Shown: piece by piece, positions 1-4,797 of the stretch | How positions within the stretch are numbered: the first letter of the stretch is position 1 | How the letters are laid out: the number at the start of each line of letters is the position of its first letter | Assembly (NCBI GenBank): GCA_018715765.1 | Contig: DVKY01000032.1 | Coordinates: 1-9,212 of the forward strand | Origin: Fimivicinus intestinavium | GTDB taxonomy: Bacteria > Bacillota > Clostridia > Oscillospirales > Acutalibacteraceae | Direction: 5' to 3' | Length of the DNA: 9,212 nucleotides | Made by a program: the position numbers and the translations under genes | The notes under the pieces: model-generated | Database searches by the model: none | What the model saw: the letters and a program-made list of their open reading frames with translations, nothing else | Told to the model about the DNA's origin: nothing

Positions 1-56
1 AGAGCGCTTGCTTCGCATGCAAGAGGTAAGGGGTTCGATTCCCCTCATCTCCACCA
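1..56 (+). tRNA. tRNA-Ala(CGC), 5' end cut off by the window
   Basis: This is the 3' three-quarters of a tRNA gene. The 3' half of the D stem (GAGC) lies at 2-5. The anticodon stem CTTGC/GCAAG at 7-11 and 19-23 encloses the loop TTCGCAT, giving anticodon CGC at 14-16, which reads the alanine codon GCG. A 5-nt variable loop is followed by the T arm AGGGG/CCCCT with loop TTCGATT (29-45), then the acceptor 3' strand CATCTCC, discriminator A at 53 and an encoded CCA at 54-56. T at position 50 corresponds to U70, half of the G3:U70 identity pair of alanine tRNAs; its partner lies outside the window. The acceptor 5' strand and most of the D arm are missing. Confidence 0.93.
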
Positions 57-63
57 GATTGTT

Positions 64-98
64 TCCCAGACAAATGTAAGGGTTTGTCTGGGATTTTT
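64..98 (+). terminator. Intrinsic terminator of the tRNA-Ala gene
   Basis: A perfect 11-bp stem (TCCCAGACAAA at 64-74, TTTGTCTGGGA at 83-93) with an 8-nt loop is followed directly by TTTTT. It begins 8 nt after the tRNA CCA end, so it ends the tRNA transcript. Confidence 0.9.
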
Positions 99-230
99 AT
101 CCATTTCACAGCCGAATAGACGAACGGTTTATTTGACTATTTTATTTGTTTGCCAAAAACTTTTCGGATAATGGTCATTACACTTTTACATACTTATAAT
201 ATATGAAAAAAGCTATCGTATAAACATAAA

Positions 231-267
231 CGCCCCGGTCCATTGGATCAAACAATGAACCGGGGCG
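231..267 (-). terminator. Intrinsic terminator of the first lipoprotein gene
   Basis: Arms CGCCCCGGT (231-239) and ACCGGGGCG (259-267) continue past one C/A mismatch into CATTG/CAATG, with a 7-nt loop. Read on the minus strand it is followed by TTTATGTTTA, a moderate U-rich tail; on the plus strand no T run follows. It lies 44 bp beyond the lipoprotein stop codon, so it most likely ends that transcript. Confidence 0.75.
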
Positions 268-278
268 TATGCTTCCCT

Positions 279-297
279 CATCAAGATTCACTTGATG
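279..297 (-). repeat. Small inverted repeat after the lipoprotein stop codon
   Basis: CATCAAG (279-285) and CTTGATG (291-297) form a perfect 7-bp stem with a 5-nt loop. It sits between the lipoprotein stop and its terminator. There is no U tail, so it may only protect the mRNA 3' end. Function unknown. Confidence 0.4.
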
Positions 298-310
298 CTA
301 CAGGACTCTT

Positions 311-1231
311 TTAACCGGGCATGGAAATTCTCTGGTTGACAACGCCAGAGGCACCTTTCAACGTGACGGACAGGCCAAGCTTCACCTGAACATTATCAAT
401 TGCCACATGCACGTCATAACCCCAGCTGCCGCTGACAATTTTGCCCGTATTATTATCAATCTTTACGTTGACAAAGGGTTTTTTATAGGTCAGGGTTAAG
501 GTTTTTCCGCTGCCCTCATAGTCAATCTTAACCGCAGGAATTTCTTTCAATGCGTTATCAATGTCACCTAACACGCCGATCGCATGGCCGACCGGGCCAT
601 TGTCCCATGTGCTCTTAGGCTGATCTGTCTGCTCCTTCGGCGTCATGCTGATCGTTGTGTATTTGCCATCCGACTTCGCGGAGGCGCTCACAAGGTCAGA
701 GGGCACCAGTTTGCTGTAGCCACCCGGAACGCCTTCGCTCTGAGTGGAGTTATCTTTGAGGGCGCCTTTTGCAATTGGTTCAAATGCACTAATTACAGTG
801 CCCACGAACCCAGAACCGCCATCCAAGCTGGCAAGTGTCAGCGCCTGGGCCTTTTTGTTGGTTTTACTCTTATCTGCCGCAGCCTGATAGAATTTGATGA
901 TAGCCGCTTTATCGGTAGAGGTTAACCCTTTATCTGCCTTTACCGGCTGGGTGGTCTTGCCACCCGGCGTTGTAACGTCATTATCGGCCGGTGCAGTTGT
1001 ATCCGGCGCTTCTTCGCCGCTGACAGGCTCGGAGGCATCATCGCTGGTGCCTTCGCTCGGCGCATTGACGTCAGGATTCGCAGGATCCAGCGTTTCATCC
1101 TGATTTTCTGAAACATTGGCGGGATCATTGCTTACATCCTCACCCGTGCCATCTCCGCCGCAGGCCGCGAGGGAGAAAACGAGCGCCAGCGCCATCATCA
1201 GCGCCAGAAGCTTGGTCAGGTTCTTCTTCAT
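311..1231 (-). CDS. Putative lipoprotein of unknown function (paralog 1)
   Basis: A 306-residue protein that I cannot assign to a named family. It opens with a type II signal peptide: a Lys-rich start, a hydrophobic core at about residues 8-22 and lipobox L-A-A-C with lipidated Cys24. It should therefore be anchored on the outer face of the membrane. Residues 25 to about 105 are a flexible acidic linker rich in Asp, Glu, Pro, Thr and Ser. A compact soluble domain follows (about 106-306), starting with a helix around T-D-K-A-A-I-I-K-F-Y and ending in alternating beta-like segments. The start ATG has AAAGGGG (1243-1249) 11 nt upstream. It resembles the next minus-strand gene in lipobox position, in the linker motif SENQ-x-ETLD and in overall layout. 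It has its own promoter and terminator. Similar domains seem common in gut Oscillospirales (from memory). An adhesion, binding or sensing role is possible but not shown. Confidence 0.88.
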   Translation of the reverse strand: MKKNLTKLLALMMALALVFSLAACGGDGTGEDVSNDPANVSENQDETLDPANPDVNAPSEGTSDDASEPVSGEEAPDTTAPADNDVTTPGGKTTQPVKADKGLTSTDKAAIIKFYQAAADKSKTNKKAQALTLASLDGGSGFVGTVISAFEPIAKGALKDNSTQSEGVPGGYSKLVPSDLVSASAKSDGKYTTISMTPKEQTDQPKSTWDNGPVGHAIGVLGDIDNALKEIPAVKIDYEGSGKTLTLTYKKPFVNVKIDNNTGKIVSGSWGYDVHVAIDNVQVKLGLSVTLKGASGVVNQRISMPG

Positions 1232-1260
1232 TTGGTGAACTACCCCTTTCTAAATATGTC

Positions 1261-1283
1261 TGGTGCACACACCGCCTGCACCA
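1261..1283 (-). repeat. Leader hairpin next to the ribosome site (paralog 1)
   Basis: TGGTGCA (1261-1267) and TGCACCA (1277-1283) form a perfect 7-bp stem with a 9-nt loop. On the minus-strand mRNA it ends 11 nt before the AAAGGGG ribosome site. A hairpin at the same place precedes the paralogous gene, with a different sequence. Confidence 0.5.
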
Positions 1284-1289
1284 TTTATT

Positions 1290-1323
1290 AACCATACATG
1301 AAAAAATATGTATCCGTATGGTT
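1290..1323 (-). repeat. Leader hairpin at the predicted mRNA 5' end (paralog 1)
   Basis: AACCATAC (1290-1297) and GTATGGTT (1316-1323) form a perfect 8-bp stem around an 18-nt loop, starting about 6 nt after the predicted transcription start. An alternative 6-bp stem, ATACAT (1294-1299) with ATGTAT (1308-1313), shares bases with it, so the two are mutually exclusive. Confidence 0.45.
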
Positions 1324-1335
1324 TTGAGCATTTAT

Positions 1336-1364
1336 AATCTACAACGAAGAAAGGAAAAAGTCAA
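1336..1364 (-). promoter_or_regulatory. Predicted sigma-A promoter of lipoprotein paralog 1
   Basis: On the minus strand TTGACT (1364-1359) is separated by 17 bp from TAGATT (1341-1336), giving 5/6 and 4/6 matches to consensus. The predicted start near 1329 gives a leader of about 100 nt. A perfect 8-bp inverted repeat (CTTCTATA/TATAGAAG, 1375-1399) lies just upstream of the -35 box and could be an operator. Confidence 0.6.
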
Positions 1365-1374
1365 TAGAATTTTT

Positions 1375-1399
1375 CTTCTATAACACCTTTTTATAGAAG
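1375..1399. repeat. Inverted repeat upstream of the paralog 1 promoter
   Basis: CTTCTATA (1375-1382) and TATAGAAG (1392-1399) are perfect 8-bp inverted arms with a 9-bp spacer, 10 bp upstream of the -35 hexamer. The position suits a regulator site, but no regulator can be named. Confidence 0.4.
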
Positions 1400-1421
1400 T
1401 TTCTCCAATCAAAATGGAAAA

Positions 1422-1461
1422 GGGCAGGGGGGGCGGCGAACACGCGCCTCCCCCCCTGCCC
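1422..1461 (-). terminator. Intrinsic terminator of the second lipoprotein gene
   Basis: GGGCA plus seven G (1422-1433) pairs with seven C plus TGCCC (1450-1461). The stem continues past one C/T mismatch as GGCG/CGCC, leaving a 6-nt loop. On the minus strand the tail is TTTTCCATTTTG. It lies 46 bp after the stop of the 1508-2464 gene and separates it from paralog 1, so the two genes are separate transcription units. Confidence 0.85.
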
Positions 1462-1507
1462 GGAGACCGGTATGAATAATCGGATTCGTCTATTTTTCAG
1501 GCGCTAC

Positions 1508-2464
1508 CTACCACTGGAAGTTGCTGAATTTCACGTAGTTTGTTAATGTCGCCTTAAAGGGGTCGCTCTGCTCCCGTGAGCTGAAAGCGATTCTGCCCCA
1601 GGCCTGGATATCGCAGGGCATGGTCTGGCTCAGGCTTTGGAACTGCTTTTGAGCGTTGATTGTAAATTCAATCGTGCAATCCCGATAGGTCAGCTTATAG
1701 CCGTCGATCGGAGCGAGGAATGTTACTGCGTCATTCTGTAAATAGGTATCAATTTCACTGTGCTCCAAGGGCTTCATAATCTTCCCAAAATTGCTGCTCG
1801 AGGTTGGGTCCACAGCAGTTGCCGTCACAATTTTGACCTTGTAGTAATTGCCTGACTTTGTGCAGGAAGCGCTCTTGATCACGCTTGTGTCGCTCAGCGT
1901 GCAGGTGAGCATCCGGCCCTGCTCCTTGTCGCCCTTCGCCGTTTCACGGGCATCGGCGGTCTCTTCCGTTTTGAAAACGTCCAATTTTTCCAGAATATCC
2001 AATACCGTTCCAATCGCGCTACCCAGATTATGGTTTGTGATCGCCTGATACTCCTTTTTCACATGCCCCGGCTTCTGGCTCTTGACATTGGCCAGGCAAT
2101 CCTTATAGAGCTGAAGTACATAGGCCTTATCGGTTGTTGTTTTAATTGCATCGGCCGCAGGCGTCTTCCCGCCGGATTGGGTCGGCGTCCCGCCGCCGGG
2201 CTGCTGCGGCTCTGTTTGACCCGGAGTGCCGGAGGGGTCTATATTCTCCTGCCCGGATGGGGCCTCTGGCTGCTCCCCGCCCACATCAGTGCCCGTACTA
2301 TCCTCCGGGGCGGCTGCGTCGAGCGTTTCTTCCTGATTCTCCGAAACGGCGGCCGGGTCGGCCGAGGGCTCCTCCTCTCCCCCATCCCCCTGGCAGGCTG
2401 CGAGGGAAAGGGCCAGCACCGCCGCCATCCCAAGCGCGAGGAGGCGCTTTATATTCTGCTTCAT
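1508..2464 (-). CDS. Putative lipoprotein of unknown function (paralog 2)
   Basis: A 318-residue protein not assignable to a named family. I chose the ATG at 2464 over the in-frame ATG at 2485: AAAGGGG (2473-2479) sits 8 nt before the 2464 start, the 2485 start has no ribosome site, and the 2464 start puts the lipobox L-A-A-C at Cys24, exactly as in the neighbouring paralog. A hydrophobic core (about residues 8-23) precedes the lipid anchor. Residues 25 to about 108 are an acidic Glu/Pro/Gly/Thr linker carrying SENQEETLD, nearly identical to SENQDETLD in the paralog. The rest is a soluble domain that begins with a helix around T-D-K-A-Y-V-L-Q-L-Y and ends in alternating beta-like stretches and an aromatic C-terminus (F-Q-W). 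The protein is expected outside the cell on the membrane. The domains share a layout but have diverged strongly, so this is an old duplication. Confidence 0.88.
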   Translation of the reverse strand: MKQNIKRLLALGMAAVLALSLAACQGDGGEEEPSADPAAVSENQEETLDAAAPEDSTGTDVGGEQPEAPSGQENIDPSGTPGQTEPQQPGGGTPTQSGGKTPAADAIKTTTDKAYVLQLYKDCLANVKSQKPGHVKKEYQAITNHNLGSAIGTVLDILEKLDVFKTEETADARETAKGDKEQGRMLTCTLSDTSVIKSASCTKSGNYYKVKIVTATAVDPTSSSNFGKIMKPLEHSEIDTYLQNDAVTFLAPIDGYKLTYRDCTIEFTINAQKQFQSLSQTMPCDIQAWGRIAFSSREQSDPFKATLTNYVKFSNFQW

Positions 2465-2489
2465 TCCAAAAACCCCTTTCTTCATTGCA

Positions 2490-2509
2490 GGCAGAATCGT
2501 TATTCTGCC
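2490..2509 (-). repeat. Leader hairpin next to the ribosome site (paralog 2)
   Basis: GGCAGAAT (2490-2497) and ATTCTGCC (2502-2509) form a perfect 8-bp stem with a 4-nt loop, 10 nt before the AAAGGGG ribosome site on the minus-strand mRNA. It matches the placement of the 1261-1283 hairpin of paralog 1 without sharing sequence. Confidence 0.55.
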
Positions 2510-2526
2510 TAAAATAATCCATTAAC

Positions 2527-2556
2527 GATCTGTTTTTATAGAAATAAAAGCAGATC
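2527..2556 (-). repeat. Leader hairpin at the predicted mRNA 5' end (paralog 2)
   Basis: A 13-bp arm (2527-2539, starting GATCTG) pairs with 2544-2556 (ending CAGATC) around a 4-nt loop. One position (2533/2550) is a G-T pair on the plus strand and an A-C mismatch in the minus-strand RNA. The stem starts almost at the predicted transcription start (about 2558), so the mRNA would begin with a hairpin. Confidence 0.55.
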
Positions 2557-2564
2557 ACAAGATT

Positions 2565-2593
2565 ACCATACTATATTTTTGGCAAGAAGTCAA
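2565..2593 (-). promoter_or_regulatory. Predicted sigma-A promoter of lipoprotein paralog 2
   Basis: On the minus strand TTGACT (2593-2588) is 17 bp from TATGGT (2570-2565). The -35 hexamer and spacer length are the same as for paralog 1. The predicted start near 2558 gives a leader of about 94 nt. Confidence 0.6.
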
Positions 2594-2601
2594 CGGGTTT
2601 C

Positions 2602-2645
2602 GCAAAAATTTAATAATTATTTATAAATCGTAATTAATATTTTGC
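2602..2645. repeat. AT-rich imperfect inverted repeat between divergent promoters
   Basis: GCAAAA (2602-2607) and TTTTGC (2640-2645) are the outer arms of an imperfect AT-rich dyad that includes TTAAT/ATTAA segments. It lies between the leftward lipoprotein promoter and the rightward exoA promoter. It may be an UP-element-like or regulator-binding stretch; nothing more can be supported. Confidence 0.3.
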
Positions 2646-2665
2646 CATACTCTTTTCCATTCGTC

Positions 2666-2694
2666 TTTGCGGGGAAGCGATTTTATGCTATACT
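2666..2694 (+). promoter_or_regulatory. Predicted extended -10 promoter of exoA
   Basis: TATACT (2689-2694) is preceded by TGC, giving an extended -10 element. The weak -35 candidate TTTGCG (2666-2671) is 17 bp upstream. The predicted leader to the exoA ATG is short (about 30 nt) with AGGGAG at 2718-2723. Confidence 0.6.
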
Positions 2695-2730
2695 AAGCAG
2701 GTAACAGCCTTTTACTGAGGGAGTGTCTCA

Positions 2731-3501
2731 ATGATACGAAAAATGATTTCGTGGAATGTGAACGGCATCCGCGCCTGCCTGACGAAGGGCTTCCTTGAAA
2801 GCATGCAGGCGCTGGATGCGGATATCATCTGCCTGCAGGAAACCAAGGTGCAGCAGGGGCAGGTAGAGCTCAAGGAGCCGCCGTTGGATGGGTATCATCA
2901 ATATTGGAACTATGCGCAGCGCAAGGGCTATTCCGGCACTGCGGTCTTCTCACGGGAGGAGCCGCTGCATGTGCAGCTAGGGCTTGGCATTTCGGAACAC
3001 GATACGGAGGGCCGCGTGATCACGCTGGAATTTGAGCGCTTCTACCTGGTCACCGCCTACACGCCGAATGCGCAGGAGGGGCTGGCCCGCATTGATTACC
3101 GCATGGCGTGGGAGGATGCTTTCCGCGCCTATTTGCAGGTGTTGGATGCAAAAAAGCCCGTTGTATTCTGTGGTGATCTGAATGTGGCGCACCAGGAGAT
3201 CGATCTGAAAAACCCAAAGCCCAACCGGGGCAAAGCAGGTTTTTCCGATGAGGAGCGCGGCAAATTTAGCGAGCTGCTGCAAGCCGGCTTTATCGATACC
3301 TTTCGTTATCTGTATCCGGAACGGGCGGGCGCGTATTCCTGGTGGTCCTACCGATTCCACGCGCGGGAAAAAAATGCGGGATGGCGCATCGATTATTTCT
3401 GCGTCTCCGCCCGATTGGCGGAGCACATCCAGAGCGCGGGCATCCATGCAGAAATTTATGGCTCCGATCACTGCCCAGTGGAGCTGCTCATCGACCTGTA
3501 A
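2731..3501 (+). CDS. exoA: Exodeoxyribonuclease III / AP endonuclease
   Basis: A 256-residue cytoplasmic base-excision-repair enzyme of the ExoIII (Xth/ExoA) class. It cuts the DNA backbone 5' of abasic sites and removes damaged 3' ends, using Mg2+. The full EEP catalytic set is visible: N-V-N-G-I-R at 9-14, metal ligand Glu37 in L-Q-E-T-K, Tyr110 in T-A-Y-T-P-N, Asp149 and Asn151 in G-D-L-N-V-A, the ExoIII-specific K-N-P-K-P-N at about 160-165, W-R-I-D-Y-F near 222, and Asp246-His247 in G-S-D-H-C-P. Length is normal for the family (about 250-270). The start ATG follows AGGGAG at 7-nt spacing. The nearest plus-strand gene downstream, 88 bp away, encodes a secreted member of the same superfamily and may share the transcript, as no convincing terminator lies between them. 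Confidence 0.97.
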   Translation: MIRKMISWNVNGIRACLTKGFLESMQALDADIICLQETKVQQGQVELKEPPLDGYHQYWNYAQRKGYSGTAVFSREEPLHVQLGLGISEHDTEGRVITLEFERFYLVTAYTPNAQEGLARIDYRMAWEDAFRAYLQVLDAKKPVVFCGDLNVAHQEIDLKNPKPNRGKAGFSDEERGKFSELLQAGFIDTFRYLYPERAGAYSWWSYRFHAREKNAGWRIDYFCVSARLAEHIQSAGIHAEIYGSDHCPVELLIDL

Positions 3502-3534
3502 GGGGCCTTTCGCCGCAAACGCCTGGAAAATCCT

Positions 3535-3557
3535 CTGGATCCATCTAAGCGATCCAG
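3535..3557 (+). repeat. Small hairpin between exoA and the secreted EEP gene
   Basis: CTGGATC (3535-3541) and GATCCAG (3551-3557) form a perfect 7-bp stem with a 9-nt loop. The downstream sequence GGCATTTATC is a poor U tract, so this is at best a weak or partial terminator. Confidence 0.35.
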
Positions 3558-3589
3558 GGCATTTATCATAGAGAAGGGTGTTGTAAACG

Positions 3590-4621
3590 ATGAAAAAGCG
3601 TATTTTGGCAATCTTGCTGTCGGCGGCTTTGTTGCTGCCGGCCCTTGCGCTCCCCGGCAGCGCCGCGGAGGGAGAAGCCGCAGGAGCCGGTTCCTTTTCC
3701 CTGATAACCTATAATGTACAGGGCCTGACGCGGCTGGGCGGCCTGCCAACCGACAAAAACTGTGCGGCAATCGGGGCGTTGATTAACGATTATGATTTTG
3801 CCGGCGTTCAGGAGGATTTTAATTTCGACTATGCGCTGCGGGGGAACGTCACGCTGCCTTACCAGACCTACACCAGCGGCATCACGCCCATTGGGGACGG
3901 GTTAAACTATTTTTCCCGGTTCCCACTCTACAATGTGGAGCGCTTCCCCTGGGATGAGGCCCACGGCGTGCTGGATGACGGGAGCGATGAGCTGACGCCA
4001 AAGGGGATCCTGTACGCCACCGTTGAAATTGCGCCTGGCGTTTATATCGACGTGTATAACGCGCACACGGATGCATATGAGGACGCAGAATCGCTTGCCG
4101 CGCGCCGTAGCAACCTCAGCCAGCTGGCCGCCTTGATTAATGAGCGCAGCGCCGGCCGCGCAGTGATCGTTATGGGAGATTTAAATGCGCGTTTCTCCCG
4201 CGAATCCGACCATTTATACGAGCTGCTCGTAGAGCCCTGCGGCCTGACGGACGCCTGGGTAGAGATTGAAAACAACGGCGTTTATCCTACGAAGGATTCC
4301 GGACTCAGCTTTAACGACTGGTGGGGAAAATGGGATTCGGTAGATCATGTGATGTATCGTGATGGCGGCGGCGTGGACTTGGAGGCGCTCTCGCACGAGT
4401 ATATCTTTTACCTCAATCCGGAAACAGGGGCCAGCTATTCTGACCATGCGGCATCGGCCGTCACCATGCAGTATACGGTAATCGGGGATCTGGCCGTCCC
4501 GGAGCAGTTGGAGACAGAGCGGTTCCATTTGGCCGAGCGCTTTTGGAACGGGATTGTGCGGTTTGCCAAAGCGCTGTTCCTCCTCCTTGATGCAGTAATT
4601 CAGCAGGGTATCTCCGGCTAA
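3590..4621 (+). CDS. Secreted endonuclease/exonuclease/phosphatase (EEP) family hydrolase
   Basis: A 343-residue exported protein. A Sec signal peptide (Lys/Arg start, Leu/Ala core at 5-21) probably ends near G-S-A-A, around residue 26. The EEP domain spans about 36-295 and keeps its active-site residues: Asn42 in T-Y-N-V-Q, Glu75 in V-Q-E-D, His159 in N-A-H-T-D, Asp197 and Asn199 in G-D-L-N, Asp252-His253, and Ser284-Asp285-His286. It should therefore be an active metal-dependent phosphodiesterase or phosphatase acting outside the cytoplasm. The substrate cannot be told; sphingomyelinase-like, inositol-phosphate or DNase-like activities are options. A C-terminal tail (about 318-339) forms a hydrophobic helix with scattered basic residues. 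The ATG at 3590 has GAAGGG at 3573-3578, 11 nt upstream. It may be co-transcribed with exoA. Confidence 0.88.
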   Translation: MKKRILAILLSAALLLPALALPGSAAEGEAAGAGSFSLITYNVQGLTRLGGLPTDKNCAAIGALINDYDFAGVQEDFNFDYALRGNVTLPYQTYTSGITPIGDGLNYFSRFPLYNVERFPWDEAHGVLDDGSDELTPKGILYATVEIAPGVYIDVYNAHTDAYEDAESLAARRSNLSQLAALINERSAGRAVIVMGDLNARFSRESDHLYELLVEPCGLTDAWVEIENNGVYPTKDSGLSFNDWWGKWDSVDHVMYRDGGGVDLEALSHEYIFYLNPETGASYSDHAASAVTMQYTVIGDLAVPEQLETERFHLAERFWNGIVRFAKALFLLLDAVIQQGISG

Positions 4622-4725
4622 TTTTTCCCAGAGCCGTATGCGGCAGTGCGCTACCCCGGGGCCGCCGGTACGCTTTGCAGCCCTGTGGTAGCGGAATCCT
4701 ATTTGACCTTGCAGGAATGGAACAG

Positions 4726-4767
4726 AGGGAGGCCCGGCGCAATAGGCCGGGCCTCCCTTTCTCCTTT
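4726..4767 (+). terminator. Intrinsic terminator between convergent genes
   Basis: A perfect 12-bp GC-rich stem (GGGAGGCCCGGC at 4727-4738, GCCGGGCCTCCC at 4746-4757) has a 7-nt loop and is followed by TTTCTCCTTTGTT. It ends the secreted-EEP transcript, 105 bp past its stop. The same stem lies 40 bp beyond the stop of the converging ASKHA gene; the minus-strand tail (TCTGTTCC) is poor, so bidirectional use is possible but less certain. Confidence 0.88.
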
Positions 4768-4797
4768 GTTACGGTAGCGCCCGCAGAGGCCGGGCGG

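Noticed and set aside
1..98. tRNA gene as an integration (att) site of a mobile element
   Set aside because: No second copy of the tRNA 3' end and no integrase or other mobile gene is visible; the downstream genes look chromosomal.
2030..2517. Overlapping plus-strand open frames opposite lipoprotein paralog 2
   Set aside because: They mirror the Pro/Glu-rich linker coding sequence, lack ribosome sites and have no matching promoter.
4649..4693. Inverted repeat CGCTACC/GGTAGCG with a further GGTAGCG copy at 4773-4779
   Set aside because: The arms are short and the loop is long; the much stronger adjacent terminator accounts for the structure needed in this region.
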